A DNA stretch of 64,000 bases from Curtobacterium sp. UNCCL20 (GCF_900101675.1 NZ_FNKG01000004.1:310001-374000), one strand, 5' to 3'. Positions 1-11,937 are shown, counted from the first letter of the stretch. Notes: generated from the sequence alone by a model not told the origin. Numbers and translations: made by a program.

Positions 1-2472
<2,472 letters not shown>

Positions 2473-2488
2473 GGAACTCTCATTCAGT

Positions 2489-2561
2489 CTGGAGGGGTGG
2501 ATCACGTCCGTCGGACGCACTCCGGTCACCAAGGTTACAAGGCCTGGAGGGACGGATCACG
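2489..2561. repeat. Two direct copies of an 18-bp CTGGAGGG-GGATCACG motif in the leuS leader
   Basis: Copies at 2489-2506 and 2544-2561 share 16 of 18 bases (CTGGAGGG, two variable bases, GGATCACG). They lie 55 bp apart between the cydC stop and the leuS start, that is in the leuS upstream region. The motif begins with the same CTGGAGG core as the hairpin family found elsewhere in this window, but here as direct repeats without an inverted partner. Function unknown; it could be a leader or binding-site pair. Confidence 0.5.
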
Positions 2562-2616
2562 CGGGCCGTCCGGCCCACCGCCGACAGGTGGTCGCGCCGC
2601 AGGGCGCGGGGCCGGT

Positions 2617-4305
2617 TCAGGCGGCCAGCAGGCGTCCGTCCCGCATCCGCAGGGTCCGGTCGACGAGGTCCGGGGCGACCGGCACGTGGGACACGATGAC
2701 GACGGTCCGGCCCTGCTGCCGGGCGGCGCCGACGAGGTCCCGCAGCACGGTGTCGCCGAGGTCGGGGTCGATGTCGGCGGTGGGTTCGTCGAGGAGGAGC
2801 ACCGGGAACCGGTGCAGGAGCGCCCGCGCGAGGGCGAGCCGGTGCGCCTGGCCGCCGGAGACCAGGGCGCCGCGCTCCCCCACCGGGGCGCCGAGGCCAC
2901 CGCGGCCCTCGGCCCAGGCGCCGAGCCCGACGCGGTCGAGCACGGCGAGCAGGTCGTCGTCGGTGGCGGAGTCGCGGGCGAAGAGCAGGTTCTGGCGGAT
3001 GGACTGGTCGAACACGAAGGGGTCCTGCTCGATGAGCCCGATCCGTGCGCGGACCGCGTCGGGGTGCATGGCCTTCGCGTCGACGCCGTCGAGCGTGTAG
3101 GACCCCTCGTGGTCGACGAACCGCACCAGGGCGTCCACCAGCGTCGACTTGCCGGCGCCGCTCGGGCCCTCGAGCACGACGACCTCGCCGGGCTGCAGGT
3201 CGAGCGAGACCCCGTCCACCGCCGCGGACGACGACCCGGGCCACCGGACCGTGACGTCCCGCAACGACACGGTCACGGGGCCGTCCACCACGAGCGACGC
3301 GGGGTCGGCCTCGGCGTCGGGTTCGGGCACGATGCCGGCCGGCACCTCGGCCGGGACGACCTGTTCGACCCGGTCGGCCGCGGCCCGCACCCGGCGGAAC
3401 GTGAGGACGGCGAGCGGCACACTGCCGACGACCTCGAAGAGGGCGAGCGGGACGAACACGGCGAGGGCCCAGAGCGGCCCGTCGAGCGCGCCGGACACCA
3501 CCGCGGGCGTGCCGACGGCGAGGATCCCGACGACCGCTCCCCCGCCGACGAGTCCGACGAGCGCGCCGACGAGCGACTCGACCGCGCCGCGCCGCCGGAC
3601 GGCCGCGGTCACCCCGGCGTCGAGCCGGGCGATGTGGGCGAGCCGCTCGTCGAGGGTGCCGTACGCGGCGAAGACGTCGAGCGTCCGGACGGTGTCGAGC
3701 ACGAGGTCGGCGACGTGCCCGCGCTCCCGCGCCGTCGACTCGTCGGAGCGTTTCGCGATGGAGAGGGTCACGACGGACCCGAGCAGGGCGGCGACGCCGA
3801 GGGCGAGGAGGAGCACCAGCGCCGCGGGCACCGACACCAGTGCGACGGCGACGACGGACAGCAGCGCCGCGACGCCGGCGGAGACGAGCGGCCCGACGAC
3901 CCGGATCGGCAGGTCCTGCAGTCGGTCGGTGTCGGTGACCAGCCGGGTGAGGAGGTCCCCGCGGCCCGTCGAGCCGAGGCCCGCCGGTGCGACCGAGGAC
4001 AGCCGTCGGTACATCTCCGTCCGCACGACCGCGAGCTGCCGGAACGAGGCGTCGTGTCCGGCGAGCCGGTCGACGTAGCGCAGCGCCGCACGCCCGAGCG
4101 CGAACGCCCGCACGCCGACCATCACGAGCGTCAGGTAGAGGATCGGCGGGTGCTCCGCGGCCCGCGTGATGAGGTAGCCGCTCGCGGCGAGGAGCGCGAC
4201 CGCGCAGACGGCGCTGAGCGCGCCGGCGACCACCGCCTTGCCCCAACCGGCCCCGCGCGGCATGGCGAGCCGCAGGACGGAGCCGCCACGTGCCTCCAGG
4301 CTCAT
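2617..4305 (-). CDS. cydC: Cytochrome bd assembly ABC exporter subunit CydC
   Basis: Half-transporter that pairs with CydD; in other bacteria CydDC exports glutathione/cysteine or handles heme and is needed to mature cytochrome bd. 562 residues: six-helix type 1 ABC transmembrane domain (about 15-310) then a nucleotide-binding domain. The NBD shows Walker A GPSGAGKS near 378, signature VSGGQAHRLALARAL (a V-for-L variant of LSGGQ), Walker B VLLLDEPTADID and switch His in VIVSHVP. The chosen ATG at 4305 (MSLEARGG) overlaps the cydD stop by four bases (ATGA), so translation is coupled; longer upstream openings run into cydD in another frame. Last gene of cydABDC. Confidence 0.93.
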   Translation of the reverse strand: MSLEARGGSVLRLAMPRGAGWGKAVVAGALSAVCAVALLAASGYLITRAAEHPPILYLTLVMVGVRAFALGRAALRYVDRLAGHDASFRQLAVVRTEMYRRLSSVAPAGLGSTGRGDLLTRLVTDTDRLQDLPIRVVGPLVSAGVAALLSVVAVALVSVPAALVLLLALGVAALLGSVVTLSIAKRSDESTARERGHVADLVLDTVRTLDVFAAYGTLDERLAHIARLDAGVTAAVRRRGAVESLVGALVGLVGGGAVVGILAVGTPAVVSGALDGPLWALAVFVPLALFEVVGSVPLAVLTFRRVRAAADRVEQVVPAEVPAGIVPEPDAEADPASLVVDGPVTVSLRDVTVRWPGSSSAAVDGVSLDLQPGEVVVLEGPSGAGKSTLVDALVRFVDHEGSYTLDGVDAKAMHPDAVRARIGLIEQDPFVFDQSIRQNLLFARDSATDDDLLAVLDRVGLGAWAEGRGGLGAPVGERGALVSGGQAHRLALARALLHRFPVLLLDEPTADIDPDLGDTVLRDLVGAARQQGRTVVIVSHVPVAPDLVDRTLRMRDGRLLAA

Positions 4306-5966
4306 GCTCGTGCTCCGTTCGTCCGGGTGACCCGGACCGCGCCACCCGTGCGGACGTCGACGCGGACGTCGGCGGCGGCGACCACGGCCGGTCGGTGACT
4401 GGCGACGACGACCACGGCGCCGTCGTTGGCGAGGCGACGGATCGCGTCGATGACGCGCGCTTCGGCCTCGGCGTCGAGCGCGGACGTCGGCTCGTCGAGC
4501 AGGACGAGCGGCGTGCCGGCACGGTGCGCGCGGTACAGGGCGCGCGCGACGGCGACGCGTTGTGCCTGGCCGCCGGACATGCCGGTACCGCCGGATCCGA
4601 CCTGGAGGCCCGGGTCGAGTCCCAGCCCCGCGTCGGCCAGGGCGGTCCGCACGTCGGTGTCGTCGGGGGTCGCGCTGAGCGCGACGTTCTCGGCGATCGT
4701 GCCGCGCACGAGACGGGGACGCTGGTCGGACCACGTGGTGCGCGCGGTGCGCGTCGTGCCGGCCGGACCGGGCACGGTGACCGTGCCGTCGTGCGGCAGG
4801 ACACCGCGGATCGCGGCGATCAGGCTCGACTTACCGGAACCGCTCGGACCGGCGAGGACGACCACGGTGCCCGGCGCGGCACGGAGGTCCACCGGGCCGA
4901 TGACGACGTCCGGACGCCGCACGGTGAGGCCGTCGAGGACGAGCGCGTCGGACGCGGGCGCGGCGACCCGGGCGGCGGCCGGGGTGCCGGCGGCACCGGC
5001 CACGTCGTCGTCGAGGACGTCCAGCACGGCAGCCGACGCCTCGACGCCGTCCTGGGCGGCGTGGAAATCGGCTCCGACCTGGCGGATCGGGGCGAACGCC
5101 TCGGGCGCGAGGACCAGCACGAACATCGCGGCACCGAGACCGAGCGAGCCGTCCACCAGGCGGATGCCGATCGTCACCGCCACGAGGGCGACGGACAGGC
5201 TGGCGGCGAGCTCGAGGGCGAAGCCGCTGACGAACGACAGCCGGAGCACGCCGAGCGTGCCGCGACGGTACTCGTCGGTCACCGTCCCGATGCGCCCGAC
5301 CTGGCGACGCGCACGCCCGAACACCTTGAGGGTCGACAGTCCCTCGACCGCCTCGGTGAACGCCCCGCCGAGCTTCGCCAGGGCGTCGGACTGCTTCCGC
5401 TGCAGGGCCTGGGTCGCCAGGCCGATCAGGATCATGAAGACCGGGATCACCGGCAGCGCACAGAGGACGATGATCCCGCTCGTGCGGTCGCCGAGCCCGA
5501 TCGCGACGAGGAGGACCGGCGTCGCGATCGCCGTCAGCGCCAGCTGCGGCAGGTAGCGCCCGAAGTAGGCGTCGAGCGCGTCGAGCCCGGGCCCGAGCGT
5601 CGTGGCGAACCCGGCGCTCGAGCGCTCGGCGAGCCAGGCCGGACCGCGCTCGGCCGCGCGGGCGAGCACCGTCGCCCGGAGCTCGCTCTTCACCGTCGCC
5701 GCGGCACGGGACGCGAGGTCGTCGGTCGCCCACGCGGCGACCGCCCGCAGGACGAACGCCCCACCGAGGAGCGCGAGGGTCGGTGCGGACGCGGCCGGGA
5801 CACTGCCCCCGTGGACCGCGTCCACCCCGAGCGTCACGGCCGCGGCGATCCCCCACGCGATGGCGATGGTGGCGAGCGTGCGGAGGACGCCGGTGCCGGC
5901 GGCCGCGACGATGAAGCCGCGCGCCGTGCGCGACAGGCGCAGGAGTCGCGGGTCGAGCGGCTTCAT
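4302..5966 (-). CDS. cydD: Cytochrome bd assembly ABC exporter subunit CydD
   Basis: Partner of CydC in the inner-membrane heterodimeric exporter required for cytochrome bd assembly. 554 residues with an N-terminal transmembrane domain (hydrophobic stretches from about 18 to 290) and a C-terminal ATPase: Walker A GPSGSGKSSL, signature MSGGQAQRVAVARAL, Walker B LVLLDEPTSALD, switch His in VVASHRP. ATG start at 5966 lies 11 bp after the cydB stop; the end overlaps cydC by 4 bp. The order cydA-cydB-cydD-cydC is the usual actinobacterial one and fixes the assignment of which half is D and which is C. Confidence 0.93.
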   Translation of the reverse strand: MKPLDPRLLRLSRTARGFIVAAAGTGVLRTLATIAIAWGIAAAVTLGVDAVHGGSVPAASAPTLALLGGAFVLRAVAAWATDDLASRAAATVKSELRATVLARAAERGPAWLAERSSAGFATTLGPGLDALDAYFGRYLPQLALTAIATPVLLVAIGLGDRTSGIIVLCALPVIPVFMILIGLATQALQRKQSDALAKLGGAFTEAVEGLSTLKVFGRARRQVGRIGTVTDEYRRGTLGVLRLSFVSGFALELAASLSVALVAVTIGIRLVDGSLGLGAAMFVLVLAPEAFAPIRQVGADFHAAQDGVEASAAVLDVLDDDVAGAAGTPAAARVAAPASDALVLDGLTVRRPDVVIGPVDLRAAPGTVVVLAGPSGSGKSSLIAAIRGVLPHDGTVTVPGPAGTTRTARTTWSDQRPRLVRGTIAENVALSATPDDTDVRTALADAGLGLDPGLQVGSGGTGMSGGQAQRVAVARALYRAHRAGTPLVLLDEPTSALDAEAEARVIDAIRRLANDGAVVVVASHRPAVVAAADVRVDVRTGGAVRVTRTNGARA

Positions 5967-5977
5967 CGTCGTCGCCC

Positions 5978-6982
5978 CTAGTGCGCGGCCTGCAGGACCT
6001 GGGCCCGCGAGACGCGCTTCCGGAACACCCAGTAGGTCCAGGCCTGGTAGGCGAACACGAGCGGCACGAAGATCAGGGCCACCCAGCTCATCACGGTGAG
6101 CGTGTACGACCCGCTCGACGCGTTGTACACGGTGAGGCTGTTCGCTGCGTTCACCGAGTCCGGCATCACGTCCGGGAAGATCGCGGTGAACATCGCCACG
6201 ACGATCGCGGCGATCGTGACGGCCATGAGCGTGAACGCACGGCCCTCCTTGCCCCAGGCGTTGCAGAGCACCGCGAGCACGAGCGCCAGCGCGGCGACGG
6301 CCGACAGCACGAGCGACGCCGGGGTCGCCCGGACGAACGCCATCGACACCAGGAACGCGGCACCGACGACGATCGTCACGATGCCCGCCCGGGTGGCGAG
6401 TCGCTTGGCCCGCTCGCGGATCTCACCCTCGGTCTTGAGCGCGACGAACACCACGCCGTGGGTGAAGAAGACGAGGAGCGTCGCAGCGCCGGTCAGCAGC
6501 GCGAACGGGTTGAGCAGGTCGAACAGCGTGCCCGTGAAGTTGTGCCCCGAGTCCATCGGGATCCCGCGCACGACGTTGCCGAACGCGACACCCCAGAGGA
6601 ACGACGGGACCGCGCTGCCGACGATGATCATCAGGTCGAAGCGGCGCTTCCACTCGAGGTGCTTGTTCTGGTGCCGGTACTCGAACGAGACACCGCGGGC
6701 GATGAGGGCCGCGAGGATGAGCAGCAGCGCCAGGTAGAACCCGGAGAACATCGTGGCGTACCACTCCGGGAACGCCGCGAACAGGCAGGCGCCGGCGACG
6801 ATGACCCACGTCTCGTTGAGGTCCCAGACCGGACCGATGGTGTTGATGAGCACCCGGCGGTCGGTGTCGTCCCTGCCGAGGAAGGGCAGGGACATACCGA
6901 CGCCGAAGTCGAACCCGTCGAGGACGAAGTAGCCGACGAAGAAGACGCCGACGATCGCGAACCAGAGAACCGGGAGATCCAT
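5978..6982 (-). CDS. cydB: Cytochrome bd quinol oxidase subunit II
   Basis: Integral membrane subunit of the bd-type terminal oxidase, which oxidises quinol and reduces oxygen to water. 334 residues, about eight to nine transmembrane helices; the N-terminus has the family hallmark FVLDGFDFGVGM, followed by NETWVIVAGACLFAAFPEWY. The length suits actinobacterial CydB. The start ATG at 6982 sits one base after the cydA stop, so the two subunits are translated together. Nothing unusual was seen. Confidence 0.96.
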   Translation of the reverse strand: MDLPVLWFAIVGVFFVGYFVLDGFDFGVGMSLPFLGRDDTDRRVLINTIGPVWDLNETWVIVAGACLFAAFPEWYATMFSGFYLALLLILAALIARGVSFEYRHQNKHLEWKRRFDLMIIVGSAVPSFLWGVAFGNVVRGIPMDSGHNFTGTLFDLLNPFALLTGAATLLVFFTHGVVFVALKTEGEIRERAKRLATRAGIVTIVVGAAFLVSMAFVRATPASLVLSAVAALALVLAVLCNAWGKEGRAFTLMAVTIAAIVVAMFTAIFPDVMPDSVNAANSLTVYNASSGSYTLTVMSWVALIFVPLVFAYQAWTYWVFRKRVSRAQVLQAAH

Positions 6983-6983
6983 C

Positions 6984-8396
6984 TCAGTACACCGTCACTT
7001 CGTGCTTGACCTCGCCGGTCTCCTCGTCGACCTCGGCCGGGGCGGCCGGGCCCTCCTGGGCGACCTTCTTGATGAGCCGGAACTCGACCACCGCCAGCGA
7101 GCCGTAGATGAGCGTGAACACGACCAGTGAGATGAGGACCTCGAGCCCGGTCACGTTGGGCGAGACGCCGTCCGCCGTCTTGAGCAACCCGAACACGAGC
7201 CACGGCTGGCGCCCCATCTCGGTGAAGATCCAGCCCATGATCATCGCGGCCATCGGGAGCGGAGCCGCCCAGGTGGCGATCCGCCAGACCCACCGCTGCT
7301 GGGGGAACCGACCCTTGCGCGTCAGCCAGAGGCCGACGAGCGAGACCGCGACCGCACCGACGCCGAGGGCGATCATCCAGCGGAACGACCAGTAGGTGAC
7401 CCAGATGATGGGCTTGTAGTCCCCGGGGCCGTAGACCTGCGAGTACTGCGCCTGCAGGTCGTTGATGCCCTCGACGGTGCCGTTGAAGGTGTGCGTCGAC
7501 AGGAACGACAACAGGTAGGGCACCCGGATCGAGAACAACTCGTGCACGCCGTCCGGGGTGCCGAGCGTGAAGATCGAGAACGAGGCGTCCTTGCCGGTGG
7601 CGGTGTTGTACAGCGCCTCGGCCGCGGCCATCTTCATCGGCTGGGTGTCGACCATCGTCAGCCCGAGCTGGTCACCGGTCAGCACCGTGAGGGCGCCGGC
7701 GGCGAGCATCGTCCACATGCCGAACTTCAGGGCCGGCAGCATCGTCTCGAGGTTCTGGTTGCGCGCCAGGTGGTACGCGGCGACCGAGATGATCACCGCG
7801 GCGGCCACCATGAAGCAGGCGAACAGCGTGTGCGGGAACGCGGCCAGCGCCACCTTGTTCGTCAGGACGGCCCAGATGTCGGTGAGCTCCGCCCGGCCCT
7901 TCGCCTCGTTGATGGTGTAACCGACGGGGTGCTGCATGAACGCGTTCGCCGCGAGGATGAAGTAGGCGGACAGCATCGTGCCGACGCTCACGCACCAGAT
8001 CGTCGCGAGGTGGACCTTCTTCGGCAGACGGTCCCAGCCGAAGATCCACAATCCGATGAACGCCGCCTCGAAGAAGAAGGCGAGGATGCCCTCGAGCGCG
8101 AGCGGCGCGCCGAACACGTCACCGACGAAGCGGGAGTAGTTCGACCAGTTCATGCCGAACTGGAACTCCTGCACGATCCCCGTCACGACGCCCATCGCGA
8201 AGTTGATGAGGAAGATGCGCCCGAAGAACCGGGTCAGCTGGAGGTAGTGCGCCCGGCCGGTCCGGACCCAGGCGGTCTGGAACACGGCGACGACGACGGC
8301 CATGCCGATCGTCAGCGGGACGAAGAGGAAGTGGTAGATCGTCGTCAGACCGAACTGCCACCGCGACAGGATGAGCGGATCGAGGATGTCGTTCAT
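6984..8396 (-). CDS. cydA: Cytochrome bd quinol oxidase subunit I
   Basis: Heme-bearing subunit of cytochrome bd oxidase (hemes b558, b595, d) in the cytoplasmic membrane. 470 residues. Visible hallmarks: His22 in TTIYHFLFVPLTIG (heme ligand position), the EFQFGMNWSNYSRFVGDVFG segment, PLALEGILAFFFEAAF, and the GRQPW motif in the second half (EMGRQPWLVFGLLKTADG). The Q-loop between helices 6 and 7 looks short, as in many Gram-positive enzymes. First gene of cydABDC; the ATG at 8396 has only a weak Shine-Dalgarno sequence. A plausible promoter lies 100 bp upstream. Confidence 0.97.
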   Translation of the reverse strand: MNDILDPLILSRWQFGLTTIYHFLFVPLTIGMAVVVAVFQTAWVRTGRAHYLQLTRFFGRIFLINFAMGVVTGIVQEFQFGMNWSNYSRFVGDVFGAPLALEGILAFFFEAAFIGLWIFGWDRLPKKVHLATIWCVSVGTMLSAYFILAANAFMQHPVGYTINEAKGRAELTDIWAVLTNKVALAAFPHTLFACFMVAAAVIISVAAYHLARNQNLETMLPALKFGMWTMLAAGALTVLTGDQLGLTMVDTQPMKMAAAEALYNTATGKDASFSIFTLGTPDGVHELFSIRVPYLLSFLSTHTFNGTVEGINDLQAQYSQVYGPGDYKPIIWVTYWSFRWMIALGVGAVAVSLVGLWLTRKGRFPQQRWVWRIATWAAPLPMAAMIMGWIFTEMGRQPWLVFGLLKTADGVSPNVTGLEVLISLVVFTLIYGSLAVVEFRLIKKVAQEGPAAPAEVDEETGEVKHEVTVY

Positions 8397-8496
8397 GCGG
8401 CGTGTCCATGAGAGGTCGCCGCGCGCTGTTGGTGCACGTCAGTTGCTTCCTGTGGAAGGGGGAACTTCGGGTGTCACAGGCCGTTGGGACACCTCC

Positions 8497-8526
8497 ACGC
8501 TACCGCCCGGACACCTCGCTCGACAA
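8497..8526 (-). promoter_or_regulatory. Putative sigma-70-type promoter of cydABDC
   Basis: Reading leftward, a -35-like TTGTCG (8521-8526) and a -10-like TAGCGT (8497-8502) are separated by 18 bp, about 100 bp before the cydA ATG. Found by eye only; no regulator site is recognised. Confidence 0.4.
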
Positions 8527-8615
8527 GTTGTAGAACCCTCGTCTGCACGAACGTGCAGGGGCAGTGCACGGCACAACCGTGCGGAACACCTGTGCCGGAT
8601 GTCCGCTCCACGAAC

Positions 8616-8653
8616 GACGACAGGTGCCGGGCTGTTGCCCGACACCTGTCGTC
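8616..8653 (-). terminator. Hairpin terminator after the osmoprotectant transporter operon
   Basis: Stem of 11 bp (GACGACAGGTG with its complement), one mismatch, five more GC pairs and a 4-base loop, 26 bp beyond the substrate-binding protein stop. It separates that operon from the cyd promoter. There is no long T tract, which is common in high-GC terminators. Confidence 0.7.
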
Positions 8654-8679
8654 TTACTTCCGAGTTGTGAACGCTGTCG

Positions 8680-9615
8680 CTACAGCAGGTCGTTCTTCTG
8701 CAGGAACGACTTCGCCACCGAGGACGCCGACTTCTGGTCGACCGAGTTCTGACGGTTGAGCTCGATGAGCACGTCGGTCGTGAGGAGCTTGTTCACCTTC
8801 TCGATGGCGTCGGCCGCCTTCGAGGAGAGGTCCTTCGACACGATCGGCGTCACGTTGTTCGCCGGCACGAGGTGCTTCGGGTCCTCGAGCGTGACGAGCT
8901 TCTCGGTCTTGATGGAGGCACTGGCCGAGTAGATGTCCGCGACCTGCGAGTCACCGTCCTGGATCGCCTTGATCGTGAGCGGGCCACCGGAGTCGTTCTG
9001 CTGGTTGACCTCGCCGGTGATGCCGTACTTCTCCTTGAGCCCCTTCGGACCGTAGGCGGCCGTGGCGAACTCCGGGTTGGCGGCGATCGAGATGGTGCCA
9101 CCGATCTTCGACAGGTCGGCGATCGACTTGAGGTCGTACTTGTCGGCCGTCGCCTGGGTCACCGTGTAGGTGTCGGCGTCGGACGCATCGGCCGAGGGGA
9201 GCGCCTTGACGTCGGACGGCAGCGCGCTCTTCAGCGCGGAGTTGATGCCGTCGGTGGTCGTCTCGGTGGTCGTGTCCTTGCCGTCCTCCTGCAGGAGGTA
9301 GTTCAGCAGGTTGCCGTTGTACTCCGGGAACACGGTGATGCTGCCCTTGGCGACCTCGGGCCAGTAGGCCTTCCGCTGACCGATGTTGAGCTGCTTCTTC
9401 ACCGTGAAGCCCTCGTGCTCGAGCTCCTGCGCGTAGAGCTCGGCGATGATCTCGTTCGACGGGTAGGCCTGCGAACCGACCGTGATGGTCTTGGAGTCGC
9501 CGTTGCCGGAGCCGGAGGAGAGCGGGTCGCCCGAGGAGCAGCCCGCCAGGGCGATGGCGGCCGCGGACGCGACGGCGATCGTCGCGGCGAGACGCCGGGT
9601 CGTTGCTGTGATCAC
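8680..9615 (-). CDS. Osmoprotectant-type ABC transporter substrate-binding lipoprotein
   Basis: Extracytoplasmic binding protein of the OpuAC/ProX/OpuBC (quaternary amine) family; substrates in the family are glycine betaine, choline, carnitine and relatives. 311 residues. Lipoprotein signal with lipobox LAGC, Cys26 being the lipidation site, followed by a Ser/Gly linker and the family start TITVGSQAYPSNEIIAELYA. Conserved VFPEYNGN and DLSKIGGTISIAANPEF segments are present. The GTG start at 9615 was chosen because it has an AGGA ribosome site and overlaps the upstream permease stop (GTGA). Last gene of an ATPase-permease-permease-SBP operon. The exact ligand is not readable from the sequence. 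Confidence 0.9.
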   Translation of the reverse strand: MITATTRRLAATIAVASAAAIALAGCSSGDPLSSGSGNGDSKTITVGSQAYPSNEIIAELYAQELEHEGFTVKKQLNIGQRKAYWPEVAKGSITVFPEYNGNLLNYLLQEDGKDTTTETTTDGINSALKSALPSDVKALPSADASDADTYTVTQATADKYDLKSIADLSKIGGTISIAANPEFATAAYGPKGLKEKYGITGEVNQQNDSGGPLTIKAIQDGDSQVADIYSASASIKTEKLVTLEDPKHLVPANNVTPIVSKDLSSKAADAIEKVNKLLTTDVLIELNRQNSVDQKSASSVAKSFLQKNDLL

Positions 9616-10352
9616 GAGTGGGTTCCTTCCACAGGGGTTGATGCTCGGGGTGCTGAGCGAGGGGTGCTCCGCCGGGACTGACGCGCCGACCCCGTGGAGA
9701 CACCCGCGGGGACGGCGAGCCGCTGCAGTGCGGCGAAGACGATCTCGAACGCGATGGCGAGGGCGATCACCAGGATGGAACCGCCGAGCACCTCCACGTA
9801 GTCCGAGTTGGCGAGTCCGGAGAAGGCGTAGCCACCGAGCCCACCGGCGTTGATGTACGCGGCGAGCGTCACGGTGGCGACGACCTGCAGGACCGCTGCA
9901 CGGATGCCGCCGACGATGAGCGGGAGGGCGAGCGGGATCTCGACCTTGCCGAGAACCTGCCACGGGGTCATGCCCTGCGCCCGTGCCGAGTCGATCGTGA
10001 CGCGGTCGATCGCCTCGACTCCGGAGTAGGTGCCGGCGAGGATCGAGGGGATCGCGAGGATCACGAACGAGATGACCGGTGCCTCGAGTCCCAGGCCGAG
10101 CCACAGGGCGAGGAGCGTCAGGAGGCCGAGCGTCGGGAGGGCACGGACCCCGCCCGACAGCCCGACAGCGAGGCTGCGCCCCCGGCCGGTGTGCCCGATG
10201 AGGAGGCCGAGCGGCACGGCGATCACGACGGCGATCGCCACCGTGAGCAAGGTGATGCCGACGTGCTCGCCGAGGCGCACGAGGATCGCGTTGCTGCCGG
10301 TGTTGTTCGCGGGGTCGAAGATCCAGGCGAAGCCCTGGGCAAAGAGGTTCAT
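9612..10352 (-). CDS. Osmoprotectant ABC transporter permease (second)
   Basis: Membrane subunit of the importer, binding-protein-dependent transport (MetI-like) fold. 246 residues, about six helices; the EAA-type cytoplasmic loop is seen as DSARAQGMTPWQVLGKVEIP before PLALPLIVGGIRAAVL. ATG at 10352 overlaps the preceding permease stop (ATGA), and its own stop overlaps the GTG of the substrate-binding gene, so all four genes of this operon are chained by 4-bp overlaps. The C-terminus is hydrophilic and Ser/Arg-rich. It pairs with the neighbouring permease to form the channel. Confidence 0.9.
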   Translation of the reverse strand: MNLFAQGFAWIFDPANNTGSNAILVRLGEHVGITLLTVAIAVVIAVPLGLLIGHTGRGRSLAVGLSGGVRALPTLGLLTLLALWLGLGLEAPVISFVILAIPSILAGTYSGVEAIDRVTIDSARAQGMTPWQVLGKVEIPLALPLIVGGIRAAVLQVVATVTLAAYINAGGLGGYAFSGLANSDYVEVLGGSILVIALAIAFEIVFAALQRLAVPAGVSTGSARQSRRSTPRSAPRASTPVEGTHS

Positions 10353-11071
10353 GCGGAGACCTCCCCGGCGCGGACGTCGGTCGCGGCACGACGGCGCACG
10401 GAGCGGGCGGCGCGGCCGCTCCCCCGGGTCCACGGCATGATCAATCTGCCGATGAGCACGAGCAGCCCGTCGATCACGAGCGCCAGCACGATCGTCAGGA
10501 CGATGCCGGTGAGGATCTCGACGCTGATGCCACGCTTCAGCCCGTCCGTCAGCAGGAAACCGAGGTTCGGGATGCCGAGCAGGGCACCGACCGTGACCAG
10601 GCTCACCGTGGAGACTGCCACCACCCGGATCCCGGCGAGGAGCACGGGCCCGGCCAGGGGCAGCTCCACCCGGAAGAAGCGCTGCGCGGGCGAGTACCCG
10701 AGGGCCTCGGCAGCGTTCACCACGTCGGCGTCGACGGAGTCGATCGCGTCCGCCGCGGACCGGGCCATGAGCGCGATGCCGTAGACGGTGAGCGCGATCA
10801 CCACGTTGACCGGGTCGAGGATGCTCGTCCCGAGGATCGCCGGCAACGCGAGGAAGAACGGGAACGACGGGATCGCGTAGAGCAGGCTCGACACGACGAC
10901 GATGGTCGAGCCGGTCGCACGTGCGGCGCCACGCCGCTTCCGGAGTCGGGACACGAGCAACCCGATCGGCACCGACAGCAGGAAGCTGATGACGATCGGC
11001 GGGATCGACAGCCAGACGTGTGCGATCAGGTTGTCGCTGATCGTGTCCGTGTTGCCGAGGACCCAGTTCAC
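10349..11071 (-). CDS. Osmoprotectant ABC transporter permease (first)
   Basis: MetI-like permease of the same importer. 240 residues with about five to six helices, starting HVWLSIPPIVISFLLSVPIG. The EAA loop is AAEALGYSPAQRFFRVELP followed by LAGPVLLAGIRVVAVSTV. GTG start at 11071 overlaps the ATPase stop (GTGA). Having two different permease genes rather than one long ProW-like protein is the OpuB/OpuC arrangement of Gram-positive bacteria. Confidence 0.9.
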   Translation of the reverse strand: MNWVLGNTDTISDNLIAHVWLSIPPIVISFLLSVPIGLLVSRLRKRRGAARATGSTIVVVSSLLYAIPSFPFFLALPAILGTSILDPVNVVIALTVYGIALMARSAADAIDSVDADVVNAAEALGYSPAQRFFRVELPLAGPVLLAGIRVVAVSTVSLVTVGALLGIPNLGFLLTDGLKRGISVEILTGIVLTIVLALVIDGLLVLIGRLIMPWTRGSGRAARSVRRRAATDVRAGEVSA

Positions 11072-11937
11072 GCGTCGTCCCGTGTCTCCTGCGGCACTGC
11101 CTCAGCGGCGTCGACCACCTGGACCGGCCCGGTCAGCACACCGGCGGCACGTCCTTCACCGTCGACCACGATCGGCCCGGTCGGGGTCTGCTCGACCCGG
11201 AGCGCTCGACGACCACGGCCGGCGCCGATGAAGTTGGCGACGAAGTCGTCGGCCGGCTCGGCGAGGATCTCGGCCGGCGTCCCGAGCTGCGCGATCTCGC
11301 CGCCCTTCTTGAGGATGACGACCTGGTCGCCGAGCTTGAAGGCCTCGTCGATGTCGTGCGTGACGAAGACGACCGTCTTGCCGAGGTCGCGCTGGAGCCG
11401 GATGAGCTCGCCCTGCAGGTCGTTGCGGACCAGCGGGTCGACGGCGCCGAACGGCTCGTCCATCAGGAGGATGTTCGGGTCGACGGCCAGGCCGCGGGCG
11501 ACCCCGACGCGCTGCTGCTGGCCGCCCGAGAGCTGCGACGGGTAGCGGTTCGCGAAGGCCCGGTCGAGCCCGACGGTGTCCATGAGCTCGAGGGCGCGTT
11601 CACGGGCCTCGGCCTTGGGGACCCCGGTCAGGAGCGGCACGGTCGCGATGTTGTCGACGACCTTGCGGTGCGGCAGCAGCCCGGCACTCTGCATGACGTA
11701 CCCGATGCGGCGACGCAGCTGCACGGGGTCGACCCCGGCGACGTCCTCGCCGTCGATCTCGACGGTGCCCGCGCTCGGGTCCACCATCCGGTTGATCATG
11801 CGGAGCAACGTGGTCTTGCCGCAGCCACTCGACCCCACGAAGACCGTGGTGGTCCGGGAGGGGATGACGAGGCTGAAGTCGTCGACCGCGTTGGTGCCGT
11901 CCGGGTACGTCTTGCGCACGGAGCGGAACTCGATCAT
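11068..11937 (-). CDS. Osmoprotectant ABC transporter ATP-binding protein
   Basis: Energises the importer from the cytoplasmic face. 289 residues: Walker A GSSGCGKTTLLRMINRM, Q-loop in GYVMQSAGLLPHRKV, signature LSGGQQQRVGVARGL, Walker B ILLMDEPFGAVDPL, switch His in VFVTHDIDEA. After the ATPase core there is a tail of about 50 residues rather than a full tandem CBS domain, so osmotic gating by CBS is not evident. ATG at 11937 (MIEFRSVRKTYPDG); first gene of the operon. The 235 bp upstream hold the TetR gene's terminator and no convincing promoter by eye. Confidence 0.9.
   Translation of the reverse strand: MIEFRSVRKTYPDGTNAVDDFSLVIPSRTTTVFVGSSGCGKTTLLRMINRMVDPSAGTVEIDGEDVAGVDPVQLRRRIGYVMQSAGLLPHRKVVDNIATVPLLTGVPKAEARERALELMDTVGLDRAFANRYPSQLSGGQQQRVGVARGLAVDPNILLMDEPFGAVDPLVRNDLQGELIRLQRDLGKTVVFVTHDIDEAFKLGDQVVILKKGGEIAQLGTPAEILAEPADDFVANFIGAGRGRRALRVEQTPTGPIVVDGEGRAAGVLTGPVQVVDAAEAVPQETRDDA

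Noticed and set aside
2473-2616. T-box leader of leuS
   Set aside because: The region is too short and lacks the T-box sequence and a clear antiterminator; only direct repeats are seen.
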